The notes beneath the pieces are model-generated. The model was not told where the DNA came from and searched no databases. It saw nothing but the letters and a program-made list of their open reading frames with translations. The position numbers and the translations under genes were made by a program. A stretch of DNA of 8,156 bases from Haemophilus parainfluenzae (lineage in GTDB: Bacteria > Pseudomonadota > Gammaproteobacteria > Enterobacterales > Pasteurellaceae), in the NCBI GenBank assembly GCA_018381425.1, contig JAGZRY010000060.1, positions 1 to 8,156 on the forward strand. Direction: 5' to 3'. Numbering within the stretch: the first letter of the stretch is position 1; each line of letters begins with the position of its first letter. Positions 1 through 6,625 of the stretch are shown piece by piece.

Positions 1-1
1 T

Positions 2-6
2 AGGAG
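2..6 (+). promoter_or_regulatory. Ribosome binding site of nanE
   Basis: AGGAG ends 5 nt before the nanE ATG at 12 and supports that start. A TAG at 1-3 overlaps it, but with nothing visible to the left it cannot be judged as the stop of an upstream gene. Confidence 0.75.
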
Positions 7-11
7 TTTAT

Positions 12-701
12 ATGTCGAAATTATCACATAATGAAGTCTTAGATAAAATCAAATTTGGTCTTATTGCTTCTTGTCAGCCTGTCGATGACGGCCCGATGGA
101 TAAACCGGAAATCGTAGCGGCTATGGCACAGGCTTCTGTTGCTGGTGGAGCCGCCGGATTGCGTATCGAGGGCATAGAAAATCTTAAAGCAACACGCCCT
201 ACTGTGAATGTACCGATTATTGGTATTGTGAAACGTGATTTACCAGACAGCCCTGTACGAATTACTCCGTTTTTGCATGATATTGAAGATTTAGCGAAAG
301 CTGGTGCAGATATTATCGCCGTGGATGGGACAAATCGTCCTAGACCGGTAGATATTGAAAGTGCGGTCAAAAAAATCCACGAATTAGGCTGTTTAGCTAT
401 GGCGGATTGTTCGAATTTAGAAGAAGGCTTGTACTGCCAAAAACTGGGTTTTGATATTGTGGGCAGTACGATGTCTGGCTACACAGGTGGCACCGTGCCG
501 GAAGAGCCTGATTATCAATTAGTTAAAGATTTGAAAGCGGCAGGCTGCCGAGTCATGGCGGAAGGACGTTATAACACCCCTGAATTAGCGAAAATGGCAA
601 TTGAAATTGGTGCTTATTGTGTGACCGTAGGTTCTGCATTAACTCGCTTAGAGCATATTGTAAGTTGGTTTACAGAAGCCATTCATTCAGCGAAAAAATA
701 A
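12..701 (+). CDS. nanE: N-acetylmannosamine-6-phosphate 2-epimerase (NanE)
   Basis: This cytoplasmic enzyme converts ManNAc-6-P to GlcNAc-6-P, the step that feeds sialic acid carbon into the amino-sugar (nag) pathway. The product is 229 aa, the usual length for the family, and reads as one TIM-barrel domain. Visible family landmarks are the early CQP segment (Gln22), the RIEG segment with Arg51, GIVKRD with Lys74 as the probable catalytic lysine, ADCSN around 131-135, [10 protein letters not shown] at 151-160, and AEGRYNTP with Glu184 as the probable acid/base partner. Residue roles are inferred from characterised NanE enzymes. The ATG follows an AGGAG ribosome binding site at 2-6. It is the first gene of the visible operon, 11 nt before nanK. 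An uptake signal at 359-367 lies inside the gene and encodes part of Glu-Ser-Ala-Val. Upstream regulatory DNA is outside the window. Confidence 0.96.
   Translation: MSKLSHNEVLDKIKFGLIASCQPVDDGPMDKPEIVAAMAQASVAGGAAGLRIEGIENLKATRPTVNVPIIGIVKRDLPDSPVRITPFLHDIEDLAKAGADIIAVDGTNRPRPVDIESAVKKIHELGCLAMADCSNLEEGLYCQKLGFDIVGSTMSGYTGGTVPEEPDYQLVKDLKAAGCRVMAEGRYNTPELAKMAIEIGAYCVTVGSALTRLEHIVSWFTEAIHSAKK
359..367 (+). repeat. DNA uptake signal sequence (Haemophilus type)
   Basis: Perfect AAGTGCGGT inside nanE, followed by the A-rich tract typical of the extended uptake consensus. It reads as part of Glu-Ser-Ala-Val. Confidence 0.9.
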
Positions 702-712
702 AGGAAGAAGAT

Positions 713-1651
713 ATGTCATTAACAGTGGATAGTGGTCAGACATTACAGCGTTGTTTGGCATTAGATATTGGTGGCACGAAAATCGCTTCTGCTATAGTGA
801 AAAATGGTGAGATTCAACAGCGAAAACAGATTTCCACGCCACAAGATGATGCTGCGCAAGCCATGCATCAAACCCTTGCTCAGTTGTTAAAAGAATATGA
901 AGGGCAGTTTGATTATGTCGCCGTTGCTTCAACGGGCATTATTAATCAAGGCATTCTGACCGCACTTAACCCTAAAAACCTGGGTGGATTAGCCCAATTC
1001 CCATTAAAAGACAGCATTGCACAGCATACTGTTAAACCGGTTGGTTTACTTAATGATGTGCAAGCTGCAGCCTATGCAGAGTATCAATTACAAAATCCTA
1101 ATGATGTTCAAAACTTTACCTTTATTACGGTTTCTACAGGCGTCGGAGGCGGTTTAATTTTAAATCATCGTTTACTTACTGAGCCAAACGGCATAGCAGG
1201 ACATATTGGTCATACGTTGGCCGATCCTAATGGCCCGATTTGTGGCTGTGGTCGCCGTGGTTGTGTAGAAGCCATTGCATCAGGTCGAGCGATTGAAGCG
1301 GTTTCTTCTAAATGGGATGATCCTTGTGATCCGAAAGAAGTTTTTGCGCGTTTTCGTCAAAATGATGAAAAAGCAACCGCACTTGTGACTCGTTCAGCCC
1401 AAGCTATTGCGAATTTAATTGCAGATTTGAAGATTGGATTAGACATGCAAAAAGTCGTGGTTGGCGGTAGTGTAGGGTTGGCAGAAGGCTATTTGCCGTT
1501 AGTTCAATCTTTATTAGGTGAACTTCCCGCTGTTTATCACTGCGAATTAGAAAGCGCTCAATTTGGACAAGATGCAGGCTTGATTGGTGCAGCCTACTGG
1601 GTGAAAGATTGCTTATTACAAGCAAAAAATACGGGAGTGGTTTATGGCTAA
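713..1651 (+). CDS. nanK: N-acetylmannosamine kinase (NanK), ROK family
   Basis: This enzyme phosphorylates ManNAc with ATP to ManNAc-6-P, following the NanA lyase step. The 312-aa product has the ROK sugar-kinase layout: an N-terminal phosphate-binding loop DIGGTK at 18-23, a catalytic Asp115 in LLNDVQ, the glycine-rich STGVGGG at 141-147, and a zinc motif made of GHIGH (163-167) followed by CGCGRRGC (177-184). In many ROK kinases the first His of GHIGH is Glu; from memory, His is also seen in bacterial NanK, so I read it as a subfamily trait. The open frame extends upstream to 617 inside nanE. I chose the ATG at 713 because it has an AAGGAAG ribosome binding site at 701-707, avoids a long overlap, and starts just before the kinase fold. 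The end overlaps siaR by 8 nt, suggesting translational coupling. Two uptake signals in reverse orientation lie inside, at 959-967 and 1376-1384. Confidence 0.95.
   Translation: MSLTVDSGQTLQRCLALDIGGTKIASAIVKNGEIQQRKQISTPQDDAAQAMHQTLAQLLKEYEGQFDYVAVASTGIINQGILTALNPKNLGGLAQFPLKDSIAQHTVKPVGLLNDVQAAAYAEYQLQNPNDVQNFTFITVSTGVGGGLILNHRLLTEPNGIAGHIGHTLADPNGPICGCGRRGCVEAIASGRAIEAVSSKWDDPCDPKEVFARFRQNDEKATALVTRSAQAIANLIADLKIGLDMQKVVVGGSVGLAEGYLPLVQSLLGELPAVYHCELESAQFGQDAGLIGAAYWVKDCLLQAKNTGVVYG
959..967 (-). repeat. DNA uptake signal sequence, reverse orientation
   Basis: ACCGCACTT on the + strand inside nanK, codon-aligned as Thr83-Ala84-Leu85. The flanking AT tract is less regular than at the other copies. 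Confidence 0.88.
1376..1384 (-). repeat. DNA uptake signal sequence, reverse orientation
   Basis: ACCGCACTT on the + strand inside nanK, codon-aligned as Thr222-Ala223-Leu224. On the - strand an AT-rich stretch follows it. Confidence 0.88.
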
Positions 1652-2510
1652 AAACGGCAATATTTTAAATACTATCAGCTCGTTATATCGCAGTTTAACG
1701 AAAACTGAAAAGAAAATTGCGGATGCGATTTTATTGAATCCCGATCTTGCGGTGCAGGCTCCTTTAGCTGAAATTGCCGCCCATTTAGAAGTGGGGGAGG
1801 CGACCTTTGTGCGTTTTTGCCGTACTCTCGGCTTTAAAGGCTTCAGTGATTTTAAATTGGAATTATCCATTGAGCTTGCCACAAAAGATGGCAAAGATAA
1901 CACCGTATTAGATTCAGATATTACCGATTCTGACAACTCATTGAATATTGCGCATAAGCTGAAATCTGCCATCAATAACGTGATGGATGAAACCATTAAT
2001 TTATTAGATTTTGAGCAGTTGGAAGAGGCTGTAAAAGCCATTCAACAAGCGAATCGTGTTTTCTTATTTGGTGTGGGTACGTCCGGTATTACCGCGGAAG
2101 ATGCCAAAAACAAACTGATGCGTATCGGTGTGCAAGTAGATGCCACGGGTAACAACCATTTTATGTATATGCAGGCATCTTTATTGACGAAAAAGGATGT
2201 GGCAATTGGTTTGAGCCATTCCGGTTATTCTCAGGAAACCACTCATACCATGAAAATCGCCAAAGAAAATGGCGCCAAAACCATTGCGATTACGCACAGT
2301 TTGCGTTCACCTATCACAGAATATGCCGATCTTGTTTTAGTGAATGGGAATAAGCAAGGCAAGTTGCAAGGCGACTCTATCGGCACGAAGATTGCTCAAT
2401 TATTCGTATTAGATTTGATTTACGCTTTATTAGTACAGGCATCACAGGAAAGTGCGGTCAAAATAAAGCAAAAAACATTAAATGTCATTTTAGAACAACG
2501 TATCAAATAG
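1644..2510 (+). CDS. siaR: RpiR-family transcriptional regulator of sialic acid catabolism (SiaR)
   Basis: This is a 288-aa regulator with the two-domain RpiR architecture. An N-terminal helix-turn-helix domain spans about residues 1-77, with the recognition region in LAEIAAHLEVGEATFVRF and the RTLGFKGFSDFK segment. A C-terminal SIS phosphosugar-binding domain spans about 126-265, with GVGTSG at 143-148 and SHSGYSQET at 191-199 as likely sugar-phosphate contacts. In Haemophilus influenzae the orthologue in the same operon position, SiaR, controls the nan and siaPT operons together with CRP and responds to glucosamine-6-phosphate. The same role is inferred here from gene order and domains. The start ATG overlaps the last 8 nt of nanK and has GGGAG at 1633-1637. 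The nanA ribosome binding site overlaps the siaR stop codon. The uptake signal at 2450-2458 sits near the 3' end and encodes Glu-Ser-Ala-Val at 269-272. Confidence 0.92.
   Translation: MAKNGNILNTISSLYRSLTKTEKKIADAILLNPDLAVQAPLAEIAAHLEVGEATFVRFCRTLGFKGFSDFKLELSIELATKDGKDNTVLDSDITDSDNSLNIAHKLKSAINNVMDETINLLDFEQLEEAVKAIQQANRVFLFGVGTSGITAEDAKNKLMRIGVQVDATGNNHFMYMQASLLTKKDVAIGLSHSGYSQETTHTMKIAKENGAKTIAITHSLRSPITEYADLVLVNGNKQGKLQGDSIGTKIAQLFVLDLIYALLVQASQESAVKIKQKTLNVILEQRIK
2450..2458 (+). repeat. DNA uptake signal sequence
   Basis: AAGTGCGGT near the 3' end of siaR, followed by a long A-rich tract. It encodes part of Glu-Ser-Ala-Val in the C-terminal tail after the SIS domain. Confidence 0.9.
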
Positions 2511-2519
2511 GAGAGAAAA

Positions 2520-3398
2520 ATGCGTAACTTAAAAGGTATTTTTAGTGCGTTATTAGTATCATTCAATGAAGATGGCTCTATCAATGAAAAAGGTTTGCGT
2601 GAAATTATTCGCTATAACATTGATAAGATGAAAATTGATGGTTTATATGTAGGCGGTTCAACAGGTGAAAACTTCATGCTTTCTACGGAAGAGAAAAAAC
2701 AAATTTTCCGTATCGCGAAAGATGAAGCAAAAGACCAAGTTGCGCTAATCGCACAAGTGGGTAGTGTGAACTTACATGAAGCAGTGGAATTAGGTAAATA
2801 TGCAACGGAATTAGGCTATGACAGTCTTTCTGCAGTAACCCCGTTCTACTATAAATTTAGCTTCCCTGAAATCAAGCATTACTATGACACTATCATTGCT
2901 GAAACAGGCAATAACATGATTGTGTACTCAATTCCGTTCTTAACAGGCGTGAATATGGGGATTGAGCAATTCGGCGAACTTTATAAAAACCCGAAAGTGC
3001 TAGGTGTGAAATTTACCGCAGGGGATTTCTATCTATTAGAACGCTTGAAAAAAGCTTATCCAAATCACCTCATTTGGGCTGGTTTTGATGAAATGATGGT
3101 GCCGGCAGTATCTCTTGGTGTAGATGGTGCGATCGGTAGTACATTCAACGTAAACGGTGTACGTGCAAGACAAATCTTTGAATTAACCAAACAAGGTAAA
3201 TTGGCTGATGCGCTTCAAGTTCAACACGTGACTAATGACCTTATCGAAGGCATTTTAGCGAATGGCTTATATCTCACTATCAAAGAGTTATTGAAACTAG
3301 ATGGTGTGGATGCAGGTTATTGCCGTGAGCCAATGACAGCGAAAGCAACACCAGAGCAATTAGCGAAAGCGAAAGAGTTAAAAGCAAAATATTTATAA
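2520..3398 (+). CDS. nanA: N-acetylneuraminate lyase (NanA)
   Basis: This is the sialic acid aldolase that cleaves N-acetylneuraminate into ManNAc and pyruvate, the committing step of the pathway. The 292-aa product is a class I aldolase of the DapA/NanA (DHDPS) superfamily. The carboxylate-binding motif GGSTGE is at 45-50, the active-site tyrosine is Tyr136 in YSIPF, and the Schiff-base lysine is Lys164 in GVKFTAGD. The GGSTGE form, not the GTTGE typical of DapA, together with FTAGDF after the lysine, favours sialic acid lyase over dihydrodipicolinate synthase, and the neighbours agree. AGGAG at 2509-2513 serves as ribosome binding site and overlaps the siaR stop, so the two genes are probably coupled. 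A 90-nt gap with an uptake signal and a hairpin follows, separating the nan genes from the nag genes. Confidence 0.97.
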   Translation: MRNLKGIFSALLVSFNEDGSINEKGLREIIRYNIDKMKIDGLYVGGSTGENFMLSTEEKKQIFRIAKDEAKDQVALIAQVGSVNLHEAVELGKYATELGYDSLSAVTPFYYKFSFPEIKHYYDTIIAETGNNMIVYSIPFLTGVNMGIEQFGELYKNPKVLGVKFTAGDFYLLERLKKAYPNHLIWAGFDEMMVPAVSLGVDGAIGSTFNVNGVRARQIFELTKQGKLADALQVQHVTNDLIEGILANGLYLTIKELLKLDGVDAGYCREPMTAKATPEQLAKAKELKAKYL

Positions 3399-3413
3399 AT
3401 TAATGGAAAAGTG

Positions 3414-3422
3414 ACCGCACTT
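3414..3422 (-). repeat. DNA uptake signal sequence in the nanA-nagB gap
   Basis: ACCGCACTT on the + strand, 15 nt after the nanA stop and just before the intercistronic hairpin. It is not part of the hairpin stem. Confidence 0.9.
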
Positions 3423-3424
3423 AC

Positions 3425-3457
3425 TTCTTTCCTCTCTCTATAGCGGGGAGGAAAGAA
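3425..3457 (+). other. Intercistronic hairpin between nanA and nagB
   Basis: A perfect 10-bp inverted repeat (TTCTTTCCTC at 3425-3434 with GAGGAAAGAA at 3448-3457) can be extended by three inner pairs (U-G, C-G, U-G) to leave a 7-nt loop. No T-run follows, so it is not a standard intrinsic terminator. It sits where the operon passes from sialic acid genes to amino-sugar genes and ends about 20 nt before the nagB ribosome binding site. An effect on mRNA processing, stability or nagB translation is an inference. Confidence 0.6.
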
Positions 3458-3475
3458 TGTCAGTGTAGTACTGAT

Positions 3476-3483
3476 AAGGAAGG
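3476..3483 (+). promoter_or_regulatory. Ribosome binding site of nagB
   Basis: AAGGAAGG ends 5 nt before the nagB ATG. It is stronger than the sites before nanK and siaR and lies outside the upstream hairpin, so nagB can be translated independently of nanA. Confidence 0.75.
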
Positions 3484-3488
3484 TTATT

Positions 3489-4292
3489 ATGCGTCTCATT
3501 CCTCTGAACAATGAACAACAAGTCAGCCGTTGGGCGGCGCGTCATATTGCTGATCGAATTAATCATTTTAAACCTACTGCAGAACGTCCTTTTGTATTAG
3601 GTTTACCAACAGGCAGTACACCACTTAAGACCTATCAAGAATTGATTAAGTTAAATCAAGCGGGAGAAGTGAGTTTTAAACATGTGGTGACCTTTAATAT
3701 GGATGAATATGTAGGTTTACCAAAAGAACATCCAGAAAGCTATCACAGTTTTATGCATAATAATTTCTTCAATCATATTGATATTCAACCGCAAAATATC
3801 AATATTTTGAATGGTAATACCAATGACCATGATGAAGAATGTCGTCGTTATGAAGAAAAAATTAAATCTTACGGCAAGATTCATTTGTTTATGGGCGGTG
3901 TAGGCGTTGACGGCCATATTGCCTTCAATGAGCCAGCGTCTTCTTTAAGTTCGCGTACCCGTATTAAAACCTTAACACCAGATACGATTATTGCGAACTC
4001 TCGTTTCTTTAATAACGATGTAAATCAAGTACCAAAATATGCTTTAACAATCGGCGTGGGTACATTACTTGATGCAGAAGAAGTGATGATTTTAGCTACG
4101 GGCCATAATAAAGCCTTAGCCGTACAAGCAGCAGTAGAAGGCGGTATTAATCACCTTTGGACAGTAAGTGCTTTACAACTCCATCGCCATTTTGTTTTAG
4201 TATGTGATGAGCCTGCATTGCAAGAATTGAAAGTGAAAACAGTGAAATATTTTACTGAATTGGAAGGTCGTGCGATTCATAGTGTGTTATAA
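3489..4292 (+). CDS. nagB: Glucosamine-6-phosphate deaminase (NagB)
   Basis: This enzyme converts glucosamine-6-phosphate to fructose-6-phosphate and ammonia, the exit point of the pathway into glycolysis. The 267-aa product has the same length and numbering as the Escherichia coli enzyme. The phosphate loop GLPTGSTP is at 38-45, Asp72 is in NMDEY, and Asp141, His143 and Glu148 are in [11 protein letters not shown]. Residues matching the allosteric GlcNAc-6-P site of the E. coli enzyme (Ser151, Arg158, Lys160, Tyr254) are all present, so allosteric activation by GlcNAc-6-P is likely; this is inferred from residue identity. A strong AAGGAAGG ribosome binding site lies at 3476-3483. The stop codon TAA overlaps an uptake signal at 4291-4299, and nagA follows after 33 nt. 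Confidence 0.97.
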   Translation: MRLIPLNNEQQVSRWAARHIADRINHFKPTAERPFVLGLPTGSTPLKTYQELIKLNQAGEVSFKHVVTFNMDEYVGLPKEHPESYHSFMHNNFFNHIDIQPQNINILNGNTNDHDEECRRYEEKIKSYGKIHLFMGGVGVDGHIAFNEPASSLSSRTRIKTLTPDTIIANSRFFNNDVNQVPKYALTIGVGTLLDAEEVMILATGHNKALAVQAAVEGGINHLWTVSALQLHRHFVLVCDEPALQELKVKTVKYFTELEGRAIHSVL

Positions 4293-4299
4293 GTGCGGT
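4291..4299 (+). repeat. DNA uptake signal sequence at the nagB stop codon
   Basis: AAGTGCGGT whose first two bases are the last two of the nagB TAA, followed by an AT-rich tract. It occupies the start of the 33-nt nagB-nagA gap. Confidence 0.9.
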
Positions 4300-4317
4300 T
4301 AATTTTAATTTGATTTT

Positions 4318-4324
4318 AGGAAGG
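4318..4324 (+). promoter_or_regulatory. Ribosome binding site deciding the nagA start
   Basis: AGGAAGG ends 1 nt before the first ATG (4326) and 4 nt before the second (4329). The spacing favours initiation at 4329. Confidence 0.65.
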
Positions 4325-4328
4325 TATG

Positions 4329-5474
4329 ATGAAGTATGCATTAATTAACAGCGTAATCTACACCAAAAATGAGGTGTTAAGAGATTATGCAGTGGTTATT
4401 GAAGGGGAATATATTCAATCTGTTATTCCACAAAGCGAATTAGAAAGTGGGATTAAAACCATTGATTTGCAAGGTCATAATCTCACGGCAGGCTTTATTG
4501 ATCTGCAATTAAACGGTTGTGGTGGCGTGATGTTTAACGATCAAACAAGCGTAGAAACATTAGAAATCATGCAAACCACTAATTTGAAATCAGGCTGTAC
4601 TAGTTTCTTACCAACGTTTATTACCGCACCGGATGAAGATATCAAACGCGCAGTAAGTATCATGCGAGAGTATTTGAATAAGCATAAAAATCAAGCGCTT
4701 GGTTTACACATCGAAGGCCCTTATTTAAGCTTAGAGAAAAAAGGCGTACATCGCCCGGAATATATCCGTGAAGCGACGCCTGAGATGAAAGATTTCTTAT
4801 GTGATAATGCGGATGTCATCACTAAACTGACCATTGCCGCTGAAAACCCAACGGTGCAATATATTCCTGATTTTGTGAAAGCAGGCATTATCGTGTCTAT
4901 TGGCCATTCTAATGCAACTTATGAAGTGGCTAAAGCTGCCTTTCATAAAGGTGCGACCTTCGCGACTCACTTACACAATGCGATGTCGCCGATCAGTTCA
5001 GGACGCGCAATGGGCGTAGTTGGCGCAGTATTAGACTCCGATGTTTACACGGGGATTATTGTAGATGGCGTGCATGTGAATTTTGGTAACGTTCGTTTAG
5101 ATAAAAAAGCGAAAGGTGACAAACTTTGCATTGTGACCGATTCTATTGCTGCTGCAGGTGCGCCACCTGAATTGGAAACCTTCACCTTTGTAGGAAAACC
5201 GATTTATGTGAAAGAGGGTCGTTGCTACGATGCGAATGGTACGATTGCGGGTGCATCGATTACCATGATGGAATCCATCAAGAATGCCGTGGAATATGTG
5301 GAAATTTCATTAGCAGAAGCAATTCGCATGAGTAACCTTTACCCTGCGAGAGCAATCGGCGTAGATGATCGTTTAGGCTCAGTTGAAGCGGGTAAAGTAG
5401 CAAACTTGGCGGTATTCACAAAAGATTATGACGTGATTGGTACCGTATTGAACGGTGAATGGAAATCAAACTAA
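4329..5474 (+). CDS. nagA: N-acetylglucosamine-6-phosphate deacetylase (NagA)
   Basis: This amidohydrolase removes acetate from GlcNAc-6-P to give glucosamine-6-phosphate for NagB. Numbering here is from the second of two adjacent ATGs, giving 381 aa. Family landmarks are GFIDLQLNGCGG at about 56-67, the metal-ligand glutamate in HIEGPY (Glu129), His193 in IGHSNAT, His214 in THLHNAM, substrate-contact His249 in DGVH, and catalytic Asp271 in VTDSIAAAG. The Gln in DLQLNG replaces the first His-x-His metal pair of many amidohydrolases, as in the E. coli enzyme, which points to a single-metal site. ATGs occur at 4326 and 4329. AGGAAGG at 4318-4324 is too close to the first ATG and better placed for 4329, and the MKYAL beginning agrees with the start I remember for Haemophilus NagA. 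It is the last gene of the operon, followed by an uptake signal and a terminator. Confidence 0.96.
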   Translation: MKYALINSVIYTKNEVLRDYAVVIEGEYIQSVIPQSELESGIKTIDLQGHNLTAGFIDLQLNGCGGVMFNDQTSVETLEIMQTTNLKSGCTSFLPTFITAPDEDIKRAVSIMREYLNKHKNQALGLHIEGPYLSLEKKGVHRPEYIREATPEMKDFLCDNADVITKLTIAAENPTVQYIPDFVKAGIIVSIGHSNATYEVAKAAFHKGATFATHLHNAMSPISSGRAMGVVGAVLDSDVYTGIIVDGVHVNFGNVRLDKKAKGDKLCIVTDSIAAAGAPPELETFTFVGKPIYVKEGRCYDANGTIAGASITMMESIKNAVEYVEISLAEAIRMSNLYPARAIGVDDRLGSVEAGKVANLAVFTKDYDVIGTVLNGEWKSN

Positions 5475-5482
5475 AGTGCGGT
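5474..5482 (+). repeat. DNA uptake signal sequence at the nagA stop codon
   Basis: AAGTGCGGT whose first base is the last base of the nagA TAA, followed by an AT-rich tract and then the terminator hairpin. It does not form the terminator stem. Confidence 0.9.
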
Positions 5483-5506
5483 CAAAAGTTATATTATTTT
5501 AAACGT

Positions 5507-5539
5507 AATCCGATCTTTAAACAGATCGGATTATTTTTT
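5507..5539 (+). terminator. Intrinsic terminator of the nan-nag operon, convergent with recF
   Basis: A perfect 10-bp inverted repeat (5507-5516 with 5523-5532, core ATCCGATCT) encloses a 6-nt loop, extendable by a T-A pair at 5506/5533, and is followed by six Ts at 5534-5539. It begins 32 nt after the nagA stop, so it should end the nan-nag transcript. The T-run overlaps the first bases of the recF stop codon. Read on the - strand, the same hairpin lies just after recF, but its downstream T content is poor, so termination of the dnaA operon here is possible but weaker. Confidence 0.9.
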
Positions 5540-6620
5540 ATGACAGTAGTTCGGTGATCTTACCGGTATCTACTTGGAACAATTTTCCTTTTCCCACTTG
5601 CATCTCTTTGAGTTGACCTTGAGTAATAGCGGTTACGAAAACTTGAGAACCGCTTTGTTGCAAGCGTTCCGCAAGCAGGGCTCGTTTATGTTGATCCAAC
5701 TCAGAGGCAAAGTCATCAATTAAAAAGATGCAATGACGCTGTTTTTGAATCATTAAATGTTCACCTTGCGCTAAACGTAGTGCGCACATCAATAATTTTA
5801 ATTGACCACGAGAGAGCACATCTTCTACAGGTAGTCCATTGGCTTTAAAGCGGAAATCCGCTTTTTGTGGACCAGAAACCGTATAGCCAATGGCTTTGTC
5901 TCGCTCAAAGTTTTGCGCCAGTAATTCACCATATTCTGTTTCTTTCTCCCAGCCTTGATGAAAGCTAACAGTAATCTCTAATTCAGGTAAAAATAACTGG
6001 CAGGTTTTTTCAATTTCTGGGCGCAAGGCTTCTGCATATTCAGCTCGCCAATCACTCACTTGGTGGGCTAATTTAGCTAATTCAATATCCCATATTTTTA
6101 TTGCAGAATAAGGCTGATTTTGACTTAATGCAGCATTTCGCTGTTTTAATAAGCGGTTTAATGCAACCCAAGAGGAATGGAAACTATTATGGTGGTGGAA
6201 TAAGCCCCAATCTAAAAATGCACGTCGAAAACTAGGGCCGCCATTTAATAAGGTAAGTCCTTCAGGCGTAATTAATTGCATGGGTAAAAGGTGAGCGAGA
6301 TCGGCAATTTTGTTACCATCTTCACCGTTTATTTTTACAATGGTATTACCTTGACGAAGTTTTTGTAAGCCAACAGACCATTGATGCTGACTTTCTTGAA
6401 TTTGGCCAAAAAGCGTGAAATGCGGTTCATCGTAAGAAATGATGCGATTTGCGACCGCACTTTTGAAAGAGCGTCCATGTCCGAGATAAAAAATTGCTTC
6501 TAATAAGCTCGTTTTTCCGCTGCCGTTGTTACCAACTAAAAAGTTAAAGCCGTGATCAAATTCAAGATCCACGGCATTTAAATTTCTAAATTTTTCAACA
6601 ATTAAGCGGGAAATGGCCAT
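5538..6620 (-). CDS. recF: DNA replication and repair protein RecF
   Basis: RecF is an SMC-like ATPase that works with RecO and RecR to load RecA at single-strand gaps during recombinational repair and replication restart. The 360-aa product has the usual family length. Walker A GNNGSGKT is at 30-37, the ABC-type signature LSRGQLK at 269-275, and Walker B with the following acidic pair IFLIDD at 298-303, continuing as FASELD. It is the third gene of the dnaA-dnaN-recF cluster and begins 5 nt after the dnaN stop. No good Shine-Dalgarno sequence precedes its ATG, which suggests expression by reinitiation after dnaN and a low protein level, as expected for RecF. An uptake signal at 6454-6462 encodes Lys-Ser-Ala-Val at 53-56. 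The stop codon lies in the T-run of the convergent nagA terminator. Confidence 0.97.
   Translation of the reverse strand: MAISRLIVEKFRNLNAVDLEFDHGFNFLVGNNGSGKTSLLEAIFYLGHGRSFKSAVANRIISYDEPHFTLFGQIQESQHQWSVGLQKLRQGNTIVKINGEDGNKIADLAHLLPMQLITPEGLTLLNGGPSFRRAFLDWGLFHHHNSFHSSWVALNRLLKQRNAALSQNQPYSAIKIWDIELAKLAHQVSDWRAEYAEALRPEIEKTCQLFLPELEITVSFHQGWEKETEYGELLAQNFERDKAIGYTVSGPQKADFRFKANGLPVEDVLSRGQLKLLMCALRLAQGEHLMIQKQRHCIFLIDDFASELDQHKRALLAERLQQSGSQVFVTAITQGQLKEMQVGKGKLFQVDTGKITELLS
6454..6462 (-). repeat. DNA uptake signal sequence inside recF
   Basis: AAGTGCGGT in the sense strand of recF, encoding part of Lys-Ser-Ala-Val at residues 53-56, shortly after Walker A. Confidence 0.9.
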
Positions 6621-6625
6621 TATTC

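Noticed and set aside
74..370. 98-codon open frame on the - strand inside nanE
   Set aside because: It is a shadow of the well-supported nanE frame, with low-complexity Ser/Ala/Ile composition and no recognisable family.
617..712. Upstream extension of nanK by 32 codons
   Set aside because: It overlaps nanE out of frame, the extra residues do not resemble a ROK kinase N-terminus, and the ATG at 713 has a good ribosome binding site.
1616..2041. 141-codon open frame on the - strand across the nanK-siaR boundary
   Set aside because: It is antisense to siaR, whose helix-turn-helix is clear; the peptide is Ser-rich with no domain and no convincing ribosome site.
3385..3412. TATAAA-like sequence at the nanA end as a possible internal nagB promoter
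   Set aside because: It is AT-rich but has no convincing -35 element at proper spacing; common by chance in this base composition.
6418..6426. AAATGCGGT in recF resembling an uptake signal
   Set aside because: It has a mismatch in the core (third base), so I do not count it as a functional uptake signal; it may be a decayed copy.
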